Positions 35,598 to 45,203 are shown, counted from the first letter of the stretch. The stretch: 64,000 bases of DNA from Roseomonas gilardii (GCF_001941945.1 NZ_CP015585.1:124001-188000), one strand, 5' to 3'. Program-made: numbers and translations. The notes: generated by a model from the sequence alone, not told the origin.

Positions 35598-36533
35598 TCA
35601 GGCTGGCGACGGCGTGGCTGCCGCTGCCGTCTTCCCCGTGAGGTCGGTGATGACCGCGCCGATCAGCGCCCGTAACCAGCGGTGTGCGGGATCATGCCGA
35701 TAGCGGACGTGCCAAGCCATTTCCACGGGAAAGCTGCCAAGGTCGACCGGAGCCGGCAGGATCTTCAGCCGGGGGTCGTGCATCAGCCGCCTGCAGATGA
35801 GCGAGGGCAAGGTGGCGCAATAGTCGGTCACCGCCACCATCTCGGCTACCGCGAAGAAGTTGGTCACGGAGATCGCGACGTCGCGCTTCAGCTGCTGCTG
35901 CGCCAGCGCCTGGAACAGCCCGGCGCGCATCCGTCCGGGCGGCACGATGTTGACGTGCTTCATCGCCTCGAACTGTTCGCGCGTCATGGCATCGCCGACG
36001 CCCGGATGGTCGGCGCGGACGGCGCAGGCGAGCCCCTCGTCCATCAGGTGCTGGACGACGAGGTTGTCGGGCGGGTCGACGATGCGGCCCAGCACGAGCG
36101 CCGTCGTGCCCGACAGGACGCCTGTCTCAACGAGATCGTTGCCGTAGGGCGTCAGGCGGAGCTTGATGCCGGGCGCGACCTTCTCCAGGCGCGCCACGAC
36201 AGCGGGCACGAGGACGAACTCGACATAGCCGTTCGGCGCGATCGTGAAGAGCCGTTCGGCCTGTGCGGGGTCGAAGGCCTGCTGACCGAGGACCGCGTTG
36301 TCGAGCTGCGCGAGTGCCTCGGCGATCAGCGGCGAGAGTTCGAGCGCGATCGGGGTCGGCTGGATGCCGTAGCGCTCGCGGACGAACAGCTGGTCCTGAA
36401 GCATCAGTCGTAAACGCGATAGGGCGTTAGACAGGGCGGGCTGTGTCATGCCCATGCGCTCGGCGGCCCGCGTGACGCTGCGCTCCTCCATCAACGCGAC
36501 GAAGATCGGCAGCAGGTTCAGATCGTAGCGCAT
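35598..36533 (-). CDS. LysR-family transcriptional regulator
   Basis: 311 residues. The N-terminal winged helix has LPIFVALMEERSVTRAAERMGMTQPALSNALSRLR, then the co-inducer-binding domain (YVEFVLVPAVVARLEKVAPGIKL...). It is of NodD/SyrM-like style. Divergent from the DJ-1 family gene at 36647, which is the likely target. The short gap contains the palindrome TCTGAAATCAGA. Confidence 0.9.
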   Translation of the reverse strand: MRYDLNLLPIFVALMEERSVTRAAERMGMTQPALSNALSRLRLMLQDQLFVRERYGIQPTPIALELSPLIAEALAQLDNAVLGQQAFDPAQAERLFTIAPNGYVEFVLVPAVVARLEKVAPGIKLRLTPYGNDLVETGVLSGTTALVLGRIVDPPDNLVVQHLMDEGLACAVRADHPGVGDAMTREQFEAMKHVNIVPPGRMRAGLFQALAQQQLKRDVAISVTNFFAVAEMVAVTDYCATLPSLICRRLMHDPRLKILPAPVDLGSFPVEMAWHVRYRHDPAHRWLRALIGAVITDLTGKTAAAATPSPA

Positions 36534-36556
36534 GCAGTCATCCTGTCAGCCGTATA

Positions 36557-36568
36557 TCTGAAATCAGA
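36557..36568. promoter_or_regulatory. Palindrome, candidate LysR-box
   Basis: TCTGAAATCAGA (5-bp arms, 2-bp centre) lies in the 113-bp LysR/DJ-1 gap, 24 bp before the LysR start. It also fits the T-N11-A rule within ATCTGAAATCAGAAAGAT. Assignment by position only. Confidence 0.45.
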
Positions 36569-36646
36569 AAGATAAACTTCTGGAATATGTCAACGAGGCC
36601 CATTTCCCATCCATCGGCGATCGACGCCGCGAACATGGAGGTTCAG

Positions 36647-37441
36647 ATGAGCAATGGTCAGGTTCTCGTTCTTGGATCGAACGCGACGCAGATCGGTCTG
36701 CGTGGCGGCGGTACCGCGACGGTCGGTCAGTATCTCAACGAGACGGCGGTCCCCGCGCTGGCTCTGCTCGACGCCGGCTATGATATTGTTCTCGCCACGC
36801 CCAATGGGGCCAAGCCGCACATCGACGCCGCCTCCGTTTCGGTTGATCATTTTGGCGGCGATGAGACGGCATTCCAGCGCGCCAAGGACTTTTTTGCCAG
36901 CCACCCAGCGATGAACGACGTGCGTACGCTGAAATCGGTCGTCGACGAGGGTCTGGACGGCTTCGCTGGCGTGTTCGTGCCGGGAGGTCACGCGCCCATC
37001 GTCGACCTGATGCAGGACCGCGATGCGGGCACGATCCTCCGTCACTTCCACGCGGCGGCCAAGCCGACCGCGCTCCTCTGCCACGGACCGGTGGTCGTTG
37101 TCGCCGCGCTCGAGGAGGCTTCGGCCTTCCGCAAGGCGCTGGTGGCAGGCGATGACGCCGGTGCGGCCGACCTGGCGCGAGACTGGATCTACGCGGGCTA
37201 CCGCATGACCGTCTTCTCGGCGAGCGAGGAGAAGATCGCTGAAGAGCAAGTGCTGAAGGGCGAGCTCTGCTTCGACATGGAAAAGGCGCTGCGGTCGGCC
37301 GGTGGCGACGTCTCGGTCACCGACAAGAACTTCGCTTCGAATGTCGTCGTGGACCGGGAACTGATCACGGGTCAGAATCCGGCGTCGGACCGAGCCATGG
37401 CCGACGCGTTGATCGAAGCCCTCGATCGCGCCGCTGCGTGA
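36647..37441 (+). CDS. DJ-1/PfpI-family protein (Hsp31-like)
   Basis: 264 residues from ATG 36647, with GGAGG 7 bases upstream. Glutamine-amidotransferase fold: GYDIVLATPNGAKPHID, then GFAGVFVPGGHAPIVDL, then the nucleophile elbow with Cys in TALLCHGPVVVV. Members of this group act as glyoxalase III, chaperones or protein/nucleotide repair enzymes against methylglyoxal. First gene of a rightward stress cluster with the monooxygenase and SDR genes. Confidence 0.87.
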   Translation: MSNGQVLVLGSNATQIGLRGGGTATVGQYLNETAVPALALLDAGYDIVLATPNGAKPHIDAASVSVDHFGGDETAFQRAKDFFASHPAMNDVRTLKSVVDEGLDGFAGVFVPGGHAPIVDLMQDRDAGTILRHFHAAAKPTALLCHGPVVVVAALEEASAFRKALVAGDDAGAADLARDWIYAGYRMTVFSASEEKIAEEQVLKGELCFDMEKALRSAGGDVSVTDKNFASNVVVDRELITGQNPASDRAMADALIEALDRAAA

Positions 37442-37512
37442 GTACCAGGATGACCGGCGGGGCGCTAAGGGTGCGCCCTCCCACGGATATAACCAAGACA
37501 AGGAACGGTGCC

Positions 37513-37809
37513 ATGACCGCCAACGTGAAGATCGTCGCCGTCCTCACCGCCCGTGCGGATACCGTCGACCGCCTGCGCGCTCTGCTCGACGCCATGCTAA
37601 AGCCGAGCCGTGCCGAACCGGGCAATTTGCGCTACGATCTCTGGCAGGACCAGAGCGATCCGAACCGTTTCGTGCTCGACGAGCTGTACGCAGACGCGGA
37701 TGCAGTCGCCGCCCACCGTGCGACGCCCCACTTCCAGAACTACCTCTCTCAGATCGGCGATCTGGCCGAGCGCGCCGCGTTTGTCCTCAACCCCGTCTCG
37801 GCGACCTGA
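37513..37809 (+). CDS. Antibiotic-biosynthesis-type monooxygenase (ABM domain)
   Basis: 98 residues, the single ABM ferredoxin-like fold: KIVAVLTARADTVDRLRALL, PGNLRYDLWQDQSDPNRFVLDELY, AVAAHRATPHFQNYL. Dimeric members act on quinones or polyketides (YgiN-like). Start ATG 37513. It follows the DJ-1 gene by 71 bp. Confidence 0.85.
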   Translation: MTANVKIVAVLTARADTVDRLRALLDAMLKPSRAEPGNLRYDLWQDQSDPNRFVLDELYADADAVAAHRATPHFQNYLSQIGDLAERAAFVLNPVSAT

Positions 37810-38014
37810 GGATGGTGCCAATGGGCAAGCCTGAAGAATGGGTGGGATCGGCGCTGCTCGCACAACCGTTCTACACCGAGGAACTGCGGATGACCGGCCT
37901 GTTGGCACCTCCGCTCCGCGTGGGCTTGATGAGCCTCGTTCATCTACCCGGCTACCGCTGGGGCGGAGCCGCGATCCGGCGACAAAGCAACATCTGACTT
38001 GAAGGAATACAGTC

Positions 38015-38755
38015 ATGACCAAGGGTATCGAAGGCAAGGTCGTTCTCATCACCGGCGGTAGCACCGGCATAGGCGCAGAAACCGCGCGTCTTCTCGCGGA
38101 ACGCGGCGCGAAGGTGGCCATCGCCGCGCGGCGCAAGGACAGGCTCGACGAGGTCGTCGCGGAAATCGCCGCAAGCGGCGGCGCGGCACGTAGCTACGCA
38201 CTCGACGTCACCGACAAGTCGGCAGTCCAGTCCGTCGTCGCCGCGATCATCGCCGACTTCGGCCGCCTCGACGTGCTGATCAACAACGCCGGGCTGATGC
38301 CGATCCGTCCGATGGCCGAGGTCAACACAGACGAGTGGGACCAGATGATCGACGTCAACCTGAAGGGTACGCTCTACGGCATCGCGGCGGCCCTTCCCGC
38401 CTTCCTCGAGCAGGGCAGCGGACACATCATCAACCTGAGCTCGGTTGCGGGCATCAAGGTCTTCGCACCGGGCGGCACGGTCTATTCCGGCACCAAGTTC
38501 GCCGTCAGCGCGATCAGCGAGGGCTTGCGCCACGAGGTGGGTGAAAAGGTCCGTGTCACGTCAATCGAGCCTGGAGCTGTCGAAAGCGATTTGAAGTTCA
38601 CGACGTCTGGCACGGCTGCCGAGACGGTGCTCGACTTCTACAAGCAGGCCATCCCAGCGGCATCGGTGGCGCGTGCCATCGCGTTCGCTGTCGAACAACC
38701 TGATGACGTCGACGTCAACGCGATCGTCATCCGGCCGACCGCACAGCAGTTCTGA
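38015..38755 (+). CDS. Short-chain dehydrogenase/reductase
   Basis: 246 residues, classical SDR: TGGSTGIG coenzyme motif near residue 13, NNAG near residue 91, catalytic Ser in NLSSVAGIKVF and YSGTK near residue 155. NADP(H) is likely, given the ARRK after the second strand. The substrate is unknown. Only a short unassigned stretch (37810-38014) separates it from the monooxygenase. Confidence 0.9.
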   Translation: MTKGIEGKVVLITGGSTGIGAETARLLAERGAKVAIAARRKDRLDEVVAEIAASGGAARSYALDVTDKSAVQSVVAAIIADFGRLDVLINNAGLMPIRPMAEVNTDEWDQMIDVNLKGTLYGIAAALPAFLEQGSGHIINLSSVAGIKVFAPGGTVYSGTKFAVSAISEGLRHEVGEKVRVTSIEPGAVESDLKFTTSGTAAETVLDFYKQAIPAASVARAIAFAVEQPDDVDVNAIVIRPTAQQF

Positions 38756-38863
38756 TTTCGACGAGGAGGCAGGGCCGCGTGTGCTCCGCCTCCTGGGGAA
38801 CGTTCCGGCCCGCTTGTCCGTTACTTTGCCGAATGATATCTGTCCGTTTAACTTAAGGAGTCG

Positions 38864-39160
38864 ATGATGCCCAAACTTGCGCTGTATGTGCCACTGAAGG
38901 CCAAGCCCGGAAAGGAGAGCGATGTCGCCGATTTCCTGACCTCGGCATTGCCGCTCGTTCAAGTTGAGCCGGGCACTCTGACCTGGTATGCGATCGAGGA
39001 AGGTCCCGGTGCGTACGCGATCTTCGATACGTTCGACACAGAGGAGGATCGGCAGGCGCATCTTGACGGCAAGGTTGCCGCCGCACTGATGGACAAGGCG
39101 GAAGAACTGTTTTCTGAACCGCCGCAGATTCACAAGTTCACCCTGCTGGCCGCGAAATAG
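38864..39160 (+). CDS. Antibiotic-biosynthesis-type monooxygenase (ABM domain)
   Basis: 98 residues; AAGGAG lies 4 bases before ATGATG. LALYVPLKAKPGKESDVADFL, PGTLTWYAIEEGPGAYAIFDTFD and the LDGKVAAALMDKAEELF helix fit an ABM-fold protein. Second member of the family in this cluster. The IS1380 element begins 18 bp after its stop. Confidence 0.83.
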   Translation: MMPKLALYVPLKAKPGKESDVADFLTSALPLVQVEPGTLTWYAIEEGPGAYAIFDTFDTEEDRQAHLDGKVAAALMDKAEELFSEPPQIHKFTLLAAK

Positions 39161-39177
39161 CGGAGCGGTCGGCACCC

Positions 39178-40806
39178 TAACCCATCTTATTCACCGGGGC
39201 TCAGGTTTTGGCTGGCGGATGTGGCGTAAGTTACTGGCCATGTTTACGGATTTGGGTGTCGAGACCAAACCGAAACCCTCACAGGGTGTGCCACACCCGC
39301 CATGGACGACGATACGACCGAGGCGTTCGGCTTTCCAGCGGTTGGCCGCAAGAGGCTGAGTGCCGCCTTCGACGGCGGGCGGCTGACCTCGGACGGCGGA
39401 GTACTGCTGCTGGCCGCGGCCGAGCGCCGCCTTGGCCTCTGCGACCGGCTCGCCTCGCTGATTGCCGATCCACGCGACCCGTCGCGCGTGATCCACCCGC
39501 TGGCCGATATCCTGCGGGCTCGCATCCTGGCCATCGCCTGTGGCTACGAGGATGCCGACGACCTCGACCACCTGCGCCAGGATCCCGGCTTCAAGCTGGC
39601 CTGCGGGCGGCTGCCGGACACAGGCCGGGACCTTTGCTCGCAGCCGACCATGTCGCGCTGGGAGAACGCGCCCTCCCTGCGCGAGGTGGTCCGGCTGATG
39701 CGGGCCATGGTGGACGTCTACTGTGCCAGCTATGCCCGCCCACCCGCGGCCGTGACGCTCGACATCGACGACACCGTGGACGTGGTGCATGGGCGTCAGC
39801 AGCTGTCGCTGTTCAACGCCCATCATGACGAGCGCTGCTTCCTGCCGATCCATGTCTACGACACCGCGGTCTCCCGCCCGGTGGCGGTGCTGCTCCGGCC
39901 GGGCAAGACGCCCTCCGGCACGGAGGTCCGTGGCCATCTGCGCCGCCTGCTGCGGCAGATCCGGCGCCACTGGCCGAGGACGCACATCACCCTGCGCGGT
40001 GATGGCCATTACGGCCGCCCGGAGGTGATGGCCTTCTGCGAGGCCGAGAACATCAACTTCGTCTTTGGCCTGCCGACCAACGCCACCCTGCGCGGCCTCG
40101 TCGAGGAAGCCGCCGATGATGTCCGGACCCGCCGTGCCGAGGAGGGCGTCCCGGTGCTGCGCCGCTATGCCGAGACCTCCTACGGCGCCCGGTCGTGGTC
40201 CGCCAAGCGCCGGGTGGTCGCGCGCATCGAGGCCAGCACCCTTGGCCTCGACATCCGCTTCGTGGTGACCAGCTTCGCCCGAGGCAGCGCCGAATGGATC
40301 TACGACAGCCTCTACTGCGCCAGGGGACAGGCGGAGAACCTCATCAAGCTGCACAAGACACAGCTCGCCTCCGACCGTACCTCCTGCCGGTCGCCCCTGG
40401 CCAACCAGCTCCGCCTCATCCTGCACACGGCCGCCTACTGGCTGATGCTGACGCTCCGCGACCGCATCCCCAAGCCGCACCCGCTGGCCAGTGCCGAGTT
40501 CGCCACCCTCCGCCTGCACCTGCTGAAGATTGCGGGCCGCGTCATCGAGACCGCCAGCCGGGTCCGCATCGCCTTCGCCGCCGCATGCCCGCACGCCGTG
40601 CTCTTCCACGGCCTCGCCCGCAGCTTCCACCCAGCCGGGCCATGACGGTCGGGGCCAATGCCCCGTCGAGCCCCCTGTCCTCCAACCCCCAGCGCCGCAT
40701 GCCCGATCCCGCTCACGTCTTCACAGGCGGATGCGTGCGCATGCCTGGTGCTCAGTTCAGACCCACCCCGTCCCTGCTGCTCTCAGCTGGTGAATAGGAC
40801 GGGCTA
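39178..40806 (+). mobile_element. IS1380-family insertion sequence
   Basis: The terminal repeats match: TAACCCATCTTATTCACC on the left and the complement of the right end, TAGCCCGTCCTATTCACC. About 1629 bp with one transposase. I could not confirm a target duplication. Confidence 0.82.
39302..40645 (+). CDS. IS1380-family transposase
   Basis: 447 residues. SAAFDGGRLTSDGGVLLLAAAERRLGL is the family start; the catalytic core has D in TLDIDDTVDVVHG, D in ITLRGDGHYGRPEVM and E near the C-terminal RGQAENLIKLHKTQLASDRTSC block. Full length. Confidence 0.96.
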   Translation: MDDDTTEAFGFPAVGRKRLSAAFDGGRLTSDGGVLLLAAAERRLGLCDRLASLIADPRDPSRVIHPLADILRARILAIACGYEDADDLDHLRQDPGFKLACGRLPDTGRDLCSQPTMSRWENAPSLREVVRLMRAMVDVYCASYARPPAAVTLDIDDTVDVVHGRQQLSLFNAHHDERCFLPIHVYDTAVSRPVAVLLRPGKTPSGTEVRGHLRRLLRQIRRHWPRTHITLRGDGHYGRPEVMAFCEAENINFVFGLPTNATLRGLVEEAADDVRTRRAEEGVPVLRRYAETSYGARSWSAKRRVVARIEASTLGLDIRFVVTSFARGSAEWIYDSLYCARGQAENLIKLHKTQLASDRTSCRSPLANQLRLILHTAAYWLMLTLRDRIPKPHPLASAEFATLRLHLLKIAGRVIETASRVRIAFAAACPHAVLFHGLARSFHPAGP

Positions 40807-41228
40807 AGCGGCCGTTCGACTGCACGGTTTGGGACGTCTGCCCTCCGGAATGGACGGGCCGGCTTTGGAACTCAATAGAAGCAATATGACAGGCCATCCG
40901 CGATAGTGGATGGCCTTGTGTTTTTGCGCTTATCCCGCCTTTGATGTTGCTGCTGATAAGGCGGCGTTTATGCACTGCGTCATCATGGCGCCGTTGTTTT
41001 CGCAGGATTTTCTTGAGTACATCAATCTACCGCTTTTTTAGACCGTCGTGGCCCAGGCAATCGAAAAGCCGCCGAAAATCGATCCGAGAATTGCCGAACG
41101 GGATGGAACCGCTCAGGCGTCAGGCGGTTTAGGACACTGAGATCAGTTGGAAAGATGCGCTGGACCGGAGCGTCAGCAAGCTCTCGGTTTGATGACGCCT
41201 TGAGCAGAGCTACGAGAGGGAAAGATCC
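40807..41228. other. Intergenic region between IS1380 and formaldehyde dehydrogenase pseudogene
   Basis: It contains a terminator-like hairpin at its left side and otherwise no recognisable gene. The sequence near 40930-41060 is relatively AT-rich and may hold the promoter of the gene at 41229. Confidence 0.4.
40892..40925 (+). terminator. Rho-independent terminator
   Basis: Perfect 8-bp stem GGCCATCC / GGATGGCC with the loop GCGATAGT, followed by TTGTGTTTTT. It is oriented to end transcription from the left; the gene it originally served has probably been separated from it by the IS1380. Confidence 0.75.
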
Positions 41229-42368
41229 GTGAAAGCTGTCGTGTACAACGGGCCCAAAGACGTTTCCGTCGATACCATCGATGATCCCAAGATCGAAAAG
41301 CCCACCGATGTCATCATTCGGCTGACCACGACCAACATCTGCGGGTCGGACCTTCACATGTAGGAGGGCCGCACCAGCTTCGAGAAGGGCAGGGTCTTTG
41401 GCCACGAAAACCTTGGCGAAGTCATCGAAGTCGGCGCTGCCGTAGATCGGATTAAGAAGGGCGATCGCGTCTGCATGCCGTTCAACGTCGGTTGCGGGTT
41501 CTGCGAAAATTGCGAACGCGGTCTGACGGGTTTTTGCCTCACGACCAATCCTGGAACCGCCGGCGCAGCGTATGGCTTTGCCGAGATGGGGCCGTGGCAA
41601 GGCGGTCAGGCCGAGATGATGCGCGTACCGTATGCCGACTTCAATTGCCTGAAGCTGCCTGAGGACGCTGAGGAGAAGGAGGATGACTATGTCATGCTCT
41701 CCGACATCTTCCCGACGGGTTGGCATGGCGTCGAGTTGTCTGGTTTCCTGCCCGGCGAAAGCATAGCGATCTACGGCGCCGGTCCGGTCGGTTTGATGGC
41801 CGCGCACTCAGCCGACATCCGTGGTGCCGCTCAGATCTTCGTGGTTGATTCCCACGATGACCGCCTGAAGCTGGCCGAGGCGATGGGCGCGATCCCGATC
41901 GACATGCGCAAGGGCGATCCCGCCCAGCAGGTCCTAGATGCAACCGGCGGCCTCGGGACCGACCGTGGGGTCGAGGCGGTAGGGTACCAGTGCTGCGATC
42001 GCCACGGCAAGGAGCGCAGCAATTACACGATGAACTGCCTCGTCAAAAGCACGAAGGCCACCGGCGGCATCGGCGTCGTCGGCGTGTTTATCCCGGAAGA
42101 CCCCAATGCGCCAGACGATCTCCAGAAGGAAGGCAAGATTGCGTTCGACTTCGGCAACTTTTGGTTCAAGGGGCAGAAGATCGGCACCGGGCAATGTAAT
42201 GTAAAGCATTATAACCGGCGGCTGATGAACCTCATTGAGCATGGCCGGGCCAATCCTGCTCAAATCATCTCGCACCGACTGCCGCTCGATCAGGCGCCAG
42301 ACGCCTACAAGCATTTCGATGCGCGCGATGATGGATGGACAAAGGTCGTGCTTAAGCCGACCGCCTGA
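41229..42368 (+). pseudogene. fdhA: Glutathione-independent formaldehyde dehydrogenase with amber codon
   Basis: From GTG 41229 the frame reads KAVVYNGPKDVSVDTIDDP and continues to NICGSDLHM, then TAG at 41361-41363 where the paralogue at 56268 has Tyr (HMYEGRTSF). After it, the frame is open to 42368 with all later motifs: VGCGFCENCERGLTGFC (structural zinc), AIYGAGPVGLMAA (NAD site) and VGYQCCDRHG. Only one base change separates it from a complete 379-residue enzyme that would oxidise formaldehyde with bound NAD. It is silent unless the amber is suppressed or there is internal initiation. Confidence 0.88.
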
Positions 42369-42399
42369 CCTTAGTCTTCTACGGAATAGGGAATAGATT

Positions 42400-42693
42400 A
42401 TGACGTTAGAGGGCAAATCAGTTGCCGTCCTGATCGCGCCCCGCGGGACGGAAGAGCCAGAATTCTCGAAGCCCAAGCAAGCTATCGAGGAGGCTGGCGG
42501 CAAAGTGACCGTGGTCAGTTTTGAAGCGGGCGTGGCTCGCACAGTCAATAGCGACCTTGACGAGGGCGGCAGCTATACTATCGACAAGACGTTTGCCGAG
42601 GTCAAAGCCGACGATTTCGATGGCCTTGTTGTGCCCGGAGGGACTGTCGGCGCCGACAAGCTGCGCGGCAGCGGCGAGGCAATCGGTTTCATC
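42400..42693 (+). pseudogene. DJ-1/PfpI-family protein, 5' part, split by IS66
   Basis: Starts MTLEGKSVAVLIAPRGTEEPEF with the PfpI pattern (FDGLVVPGGTVGADKLR) and is cut after GEAIGFI. Joining 42693 to 45180-45203 and then 46885-47136 restores one frame: RAFFDQKK, then the nucleophile-elbow Cys in AAICHAPWTLIEAG, giving about 189 residues, the normal PfpI size. It lies 31 bp after the formaldehyde dehydrogenase pseudogene, so the two were once an operon. Confidence 0.88.
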
Positions 42694-42724
42694 GTACCCA
42701 TCCGGTGATGGCCGCGGTTGACGT

Positions 42725-44320
42725 TCAGGCGGCAGCGGTTGCGGGCGTTTGAGCACGCCGCCAGTTCCACGGCAGAAGTTCGTCGAGCCTGGAGGCGGGG
42801 TGGTCGGCGATGCGGGCGAGCACATCGGCAAGCCAGGCACGCGGATCCACATTGTTCAGCTTCGCGGTGGTGATCAGGGCGTACATCATCGCAGCCCGCT
42901 CGCCGCCACGGTCACTGCCCGCGAACAGCCATGCCCTGCGGCCAAGGGCCACGCCGCGGAGCGCGCGTTCGGCCGCGTTGTTTGTGAGGCAGATCCGGCC
43001 GTCGCTGAGGAACTTGGTGAATGCAGGCCAGCGCTTCAGCGCGTAGTCCAGTGCCTTGGCCAGGTCGTTGTGACGCGACAGCCTGCCCCTGGTCTGCAGC
43101 ATCCAGGCCTGGAGATCGGCAACCAGTATGGTCACGACGCTCTGCCGGTGGGCGAGCCGATCGGCCGCCGGACACCGGTTCACCGCCCGCTCGGCTTCGA
43201 ACACCCGGTCGATGCGGCGCACGGCCTCGGCCGCCAGCGGCGCGCGGGCGACCTCCGCCAGCTCGAACACCTTGCGCCGGAAATGCGCCCAGCACGCCGC
43301 CTCCGTGATCGGCCCGGGCTTGCGGCTGGCCAGGTAGAGGTCGCCGAACCCGGCATAGGCGTCAGCCTGCAGGATCCCGCTGTAGGAGGCCAGGTGCCGC
43401 TTGGGATGCTCGGCGGTGCGGTCGCGCGAGAAGTAGAACACCGCCGCCGGAGGTGCGGGTCCGGCAAAGGGCTGGTCGTCCCGCACATAGGTCCAGAGGC
43501 GCGCCGTGACCGTCTTGCCGCGGGCCAGCAGCGGCACTGTGGTGTCATCGCCGTGCAGGCGCTCCGCCGCCAGCACATGTGCCTCGATGAGGGCGTGGAG
43601 CGGCGAGAGAGTGGCCGCCGCGGTGCCGACCCAGTCGGCCAGGGTGGAGACGCTCAGCTCCACGCCCTCGCGAGCATAGCTCTCGCCCTGCCGGTTCAGC
43701 GGCAGGTGCTGACCAAACTTGGCCTCCAGCACCATGGCGAGCAGGTTCGGCCCGGCCCGTCCGCGGGCAATCGGATGGAATGGCGCGGGTGGCTGGGTGA
43801 TGCGCTCGCAGGTCCGGCAGGAGAACTTCTCCCGCACGGTCTGGGTGACCTTCCACTGCCGCGGGATCACCTCCAGGGTCTCGGTTACATCTTCACCGAG
43901 CTTGGACAGCCTGCCGCCGCAGCAGGGGCAGGCCGTGGGTGACGGGAGCACCACCCGTTCGCGCGGCAGGTGGGCAGGCAGAGGGCTACGGGAGGGCCTG
44001 CGCGGCGGCGCTGCCCCCGGCCGGGCCCCCGCCTGGTCCTCCGCCCGCGTCGCGTCCTCGGCCGCCGTGGCGACCAGTTCGCCGAGTTCCAGTTCCAGCT
44101 GATCCAGGAGCTTGCGGCCGCGCTCGGAGGAGGCGCCGAACTTGTCGTGCCGCAGCTTGGCGATCACCAGCTTGAGGTGGGTGATCATCGCCTCCGCACC
44201 CATTGCCCTGGCCTCAGCGCCGGTGGCACGGGCCTCGGCCGCGAGGCGCGCCTCCCGCTCGGCCGCCAGTGCCACGCGCAGGGTCTCGAGGTCATCAGGA
44301 TCAGCCGCGGCGGGCGTCAT
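42725..44320 (-). CDS. tnpC: IS66-family transposase TnpC
   Basis: 531 residues with coiled coil (LKLVIAKLRHDKFGASSERGRKL), zinc fingers (CPCCGGRLSKLG; CRTCERI), DDE core (HGDDTTVPLL, LQADAYAGFGDLY, NNAAERALRGVALGRR) and the LNNVDPRAWLADVLARIADHPASRLDELLPWNW tail. Intact. Confidence 0.96.
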   Translation of the reverse strand: MTPAAADPDDLETLRVALAAEREARLAAEARATGAEARAMGAEAMITHLKLVIAKLRHDKFGASSERGRKLLDQLELELGELVATAAEDATRAEDQAGARPGAAPPRRPSRSPLPAHLPRERVVLPSPTACPCCGGRLSKLGEDVTETLEVIPRQWKVTQTVREKFSCRTCERITQPPAPFHPIARGRAGPNLLAMVLEAKFGQHLPLNRQGESYAREGVELSVSTLADWVGTAAATLSPLHALIEAHVLAAERLHGDDTTVPLLARGKTVTARLWTYVRDDQPFAGPAPPAAVFYFSRDRTAEHPKRHLASYSGILQADAYAGFGDLYLASRKPGPITEAACWAHFRRKVFELAEVARAPLAAEAVRRIDRVFEAERAVNRCPAADRLAHRQSVVTILVADLQAWMLQTRGRLSRHNDLAKALDYALKRWPAFTKFLSDGRICLTNNAAERALRGVALGRRAWLFAGSDRGGERAAMMYALITTAKLNNVDPRAWLADVLARIADHPASRLDELLPWNWRRAQTPATAAA

Positions 44321-44367
44321 ACCGGAAGTGAATCAGGGACAGCCGCGCTTTGCCAGCACAATCGGGC

Positions 44368-44715
44368 TCAGCCCGCAGCCAGCGGCCTGTAGGTGCGCTG
44401 TGGGTTCCGCCAGTCGATGCCTTCCAGCATGTAGCCCAGTTGAGAGGCAGAGATGGACACCACGCCATCGGCCGGTGAAGGCCAGATGAAGCGTCCTCGT
44501 TCCAGCCGCTTGGCATAGAGCGACATGCCAAGCCCGTCGTGCCAGAGAACCTTCAGCAGGTCGCCGCGGCGGCCACGAAACACGTACAGATCGCCCGCGT
44601 GCGGATCGCGCCCAAGCGCCTCCTGCACCTGCAGCGCCAAGCCGTTCATGCCACGACGCATGTCGGTATGACCTGCTGCCAACCACACCCGCATGCCCGA
44701 TGGGACCGGGATCAC
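44368..44715 (-). CDS. tnpB: IS66 accessory protein TnpB
   Basis: 115 residues; MRVWLAAGHTDMRRGMNGLAL and GDLYVFRGRRGDLLKVLWHDGLGMSLYAKRLERGRFIW place it in the TnpB family. Overlaps tnpA by 4 bp. Confidence 0.95.
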   Translation of the reverse strand: MIPVPSGMRVWLAAGHTDMRRGMNGLALQVQEALGRDPHAGDLYVFRGRRGDLLKVLWHDGLGMSLYAKRLERGRFIWPSPADGVVSISASQLGYMLEGIDWRNPQRTYRPLAAG

Positions 44716-45083
44716 CGGCGCAGCGCCGCCAGCACGCGCCGCAGGGCAGCCGCATCCACATCGGCACCGACGCGCACACAGGTGCCGTCCGGCAGCACGA
44801 TCTCGATCCGGGGATCGACCTTGGCAACTGCAGGCGCCGCGAGTTCCGGCGGCACCGGATCGCTCACCTGCACCGGCAGGAACACCGGCCCGGCCATGTC
44901 ACGTGCCGCCAGCCGCCCCTGCCGCAACTGCCGCCGCCAGTACCATAGCAAGCCGCGGCTGATGTCGTGCCGCCGAGCCACCTCCGACGTGCGCGCCCCT
45001 GGCTGCTCCGCCTCGGCCAGCACGCGCAACTTGTCCTCGTCGCGCCAGCGTCGCCGACGCTCCACGCCGGTGATGATCTCCAT
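44712..45083 (-). CDS. tnpA: IS66 accessory protein TnpA
   Basis: 123 residues beginning MEIITGVERRRRWRDEDK, with the TnpA helix-turn-helix (VLAEAEQPGARTSEVARRHDISRGLLWYWRRQ). First gene inside the right end of the element. Confidence 0.94.
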   Translation of the reverse strand: MEIITGVERRRRWRDEDKLRVLAEAEQPGARTSEVARRHDISRGLLWYWRRQLRQGRLAARDMAGPVFLPVQVSDPVPPELAAPAVAKVDPRIEIVLPDGTCVRVGADVDAAALRRVLAALRR

Positions 45084-45203
45084 CCCGTCCTGTCCTTAGC
45101 GTCGCCCTTACGAGCGTCACTAAGGTCAGTGACCATCAACCCTCGCAAGGCGGCCGTCACCGGATGAGTACGTTTCATCCGGGCTTTCTTCGATCAAAAA
45201 AAA

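Larger units (their letters stand above)
42694..45171 (-). mobile_element. IS66-family insertion sequence
   Basis: A 2478-bp element with ends GTACCCATCCGGTGATGG and (complement) GTACTCATCCGGTGACGG. The perfect 8-bp duplication GTTTCATC lies at 42686-42693 and 45172-45179. It carries tnpA, tnpB and tnpC, related to but distinct from the element at 13689. Confidence 0.96.

Noticed and set aside
37812-37997. Possible 61-residue gene between the monooxygenase and the SDR
   Set aside because: No family pattern and weak start context; more likely leader sequence.
39191-40630. 479-codon minus-strand frame
   Set aside because: Antisense to the intact IS1380 transposase, no family similarity visible.
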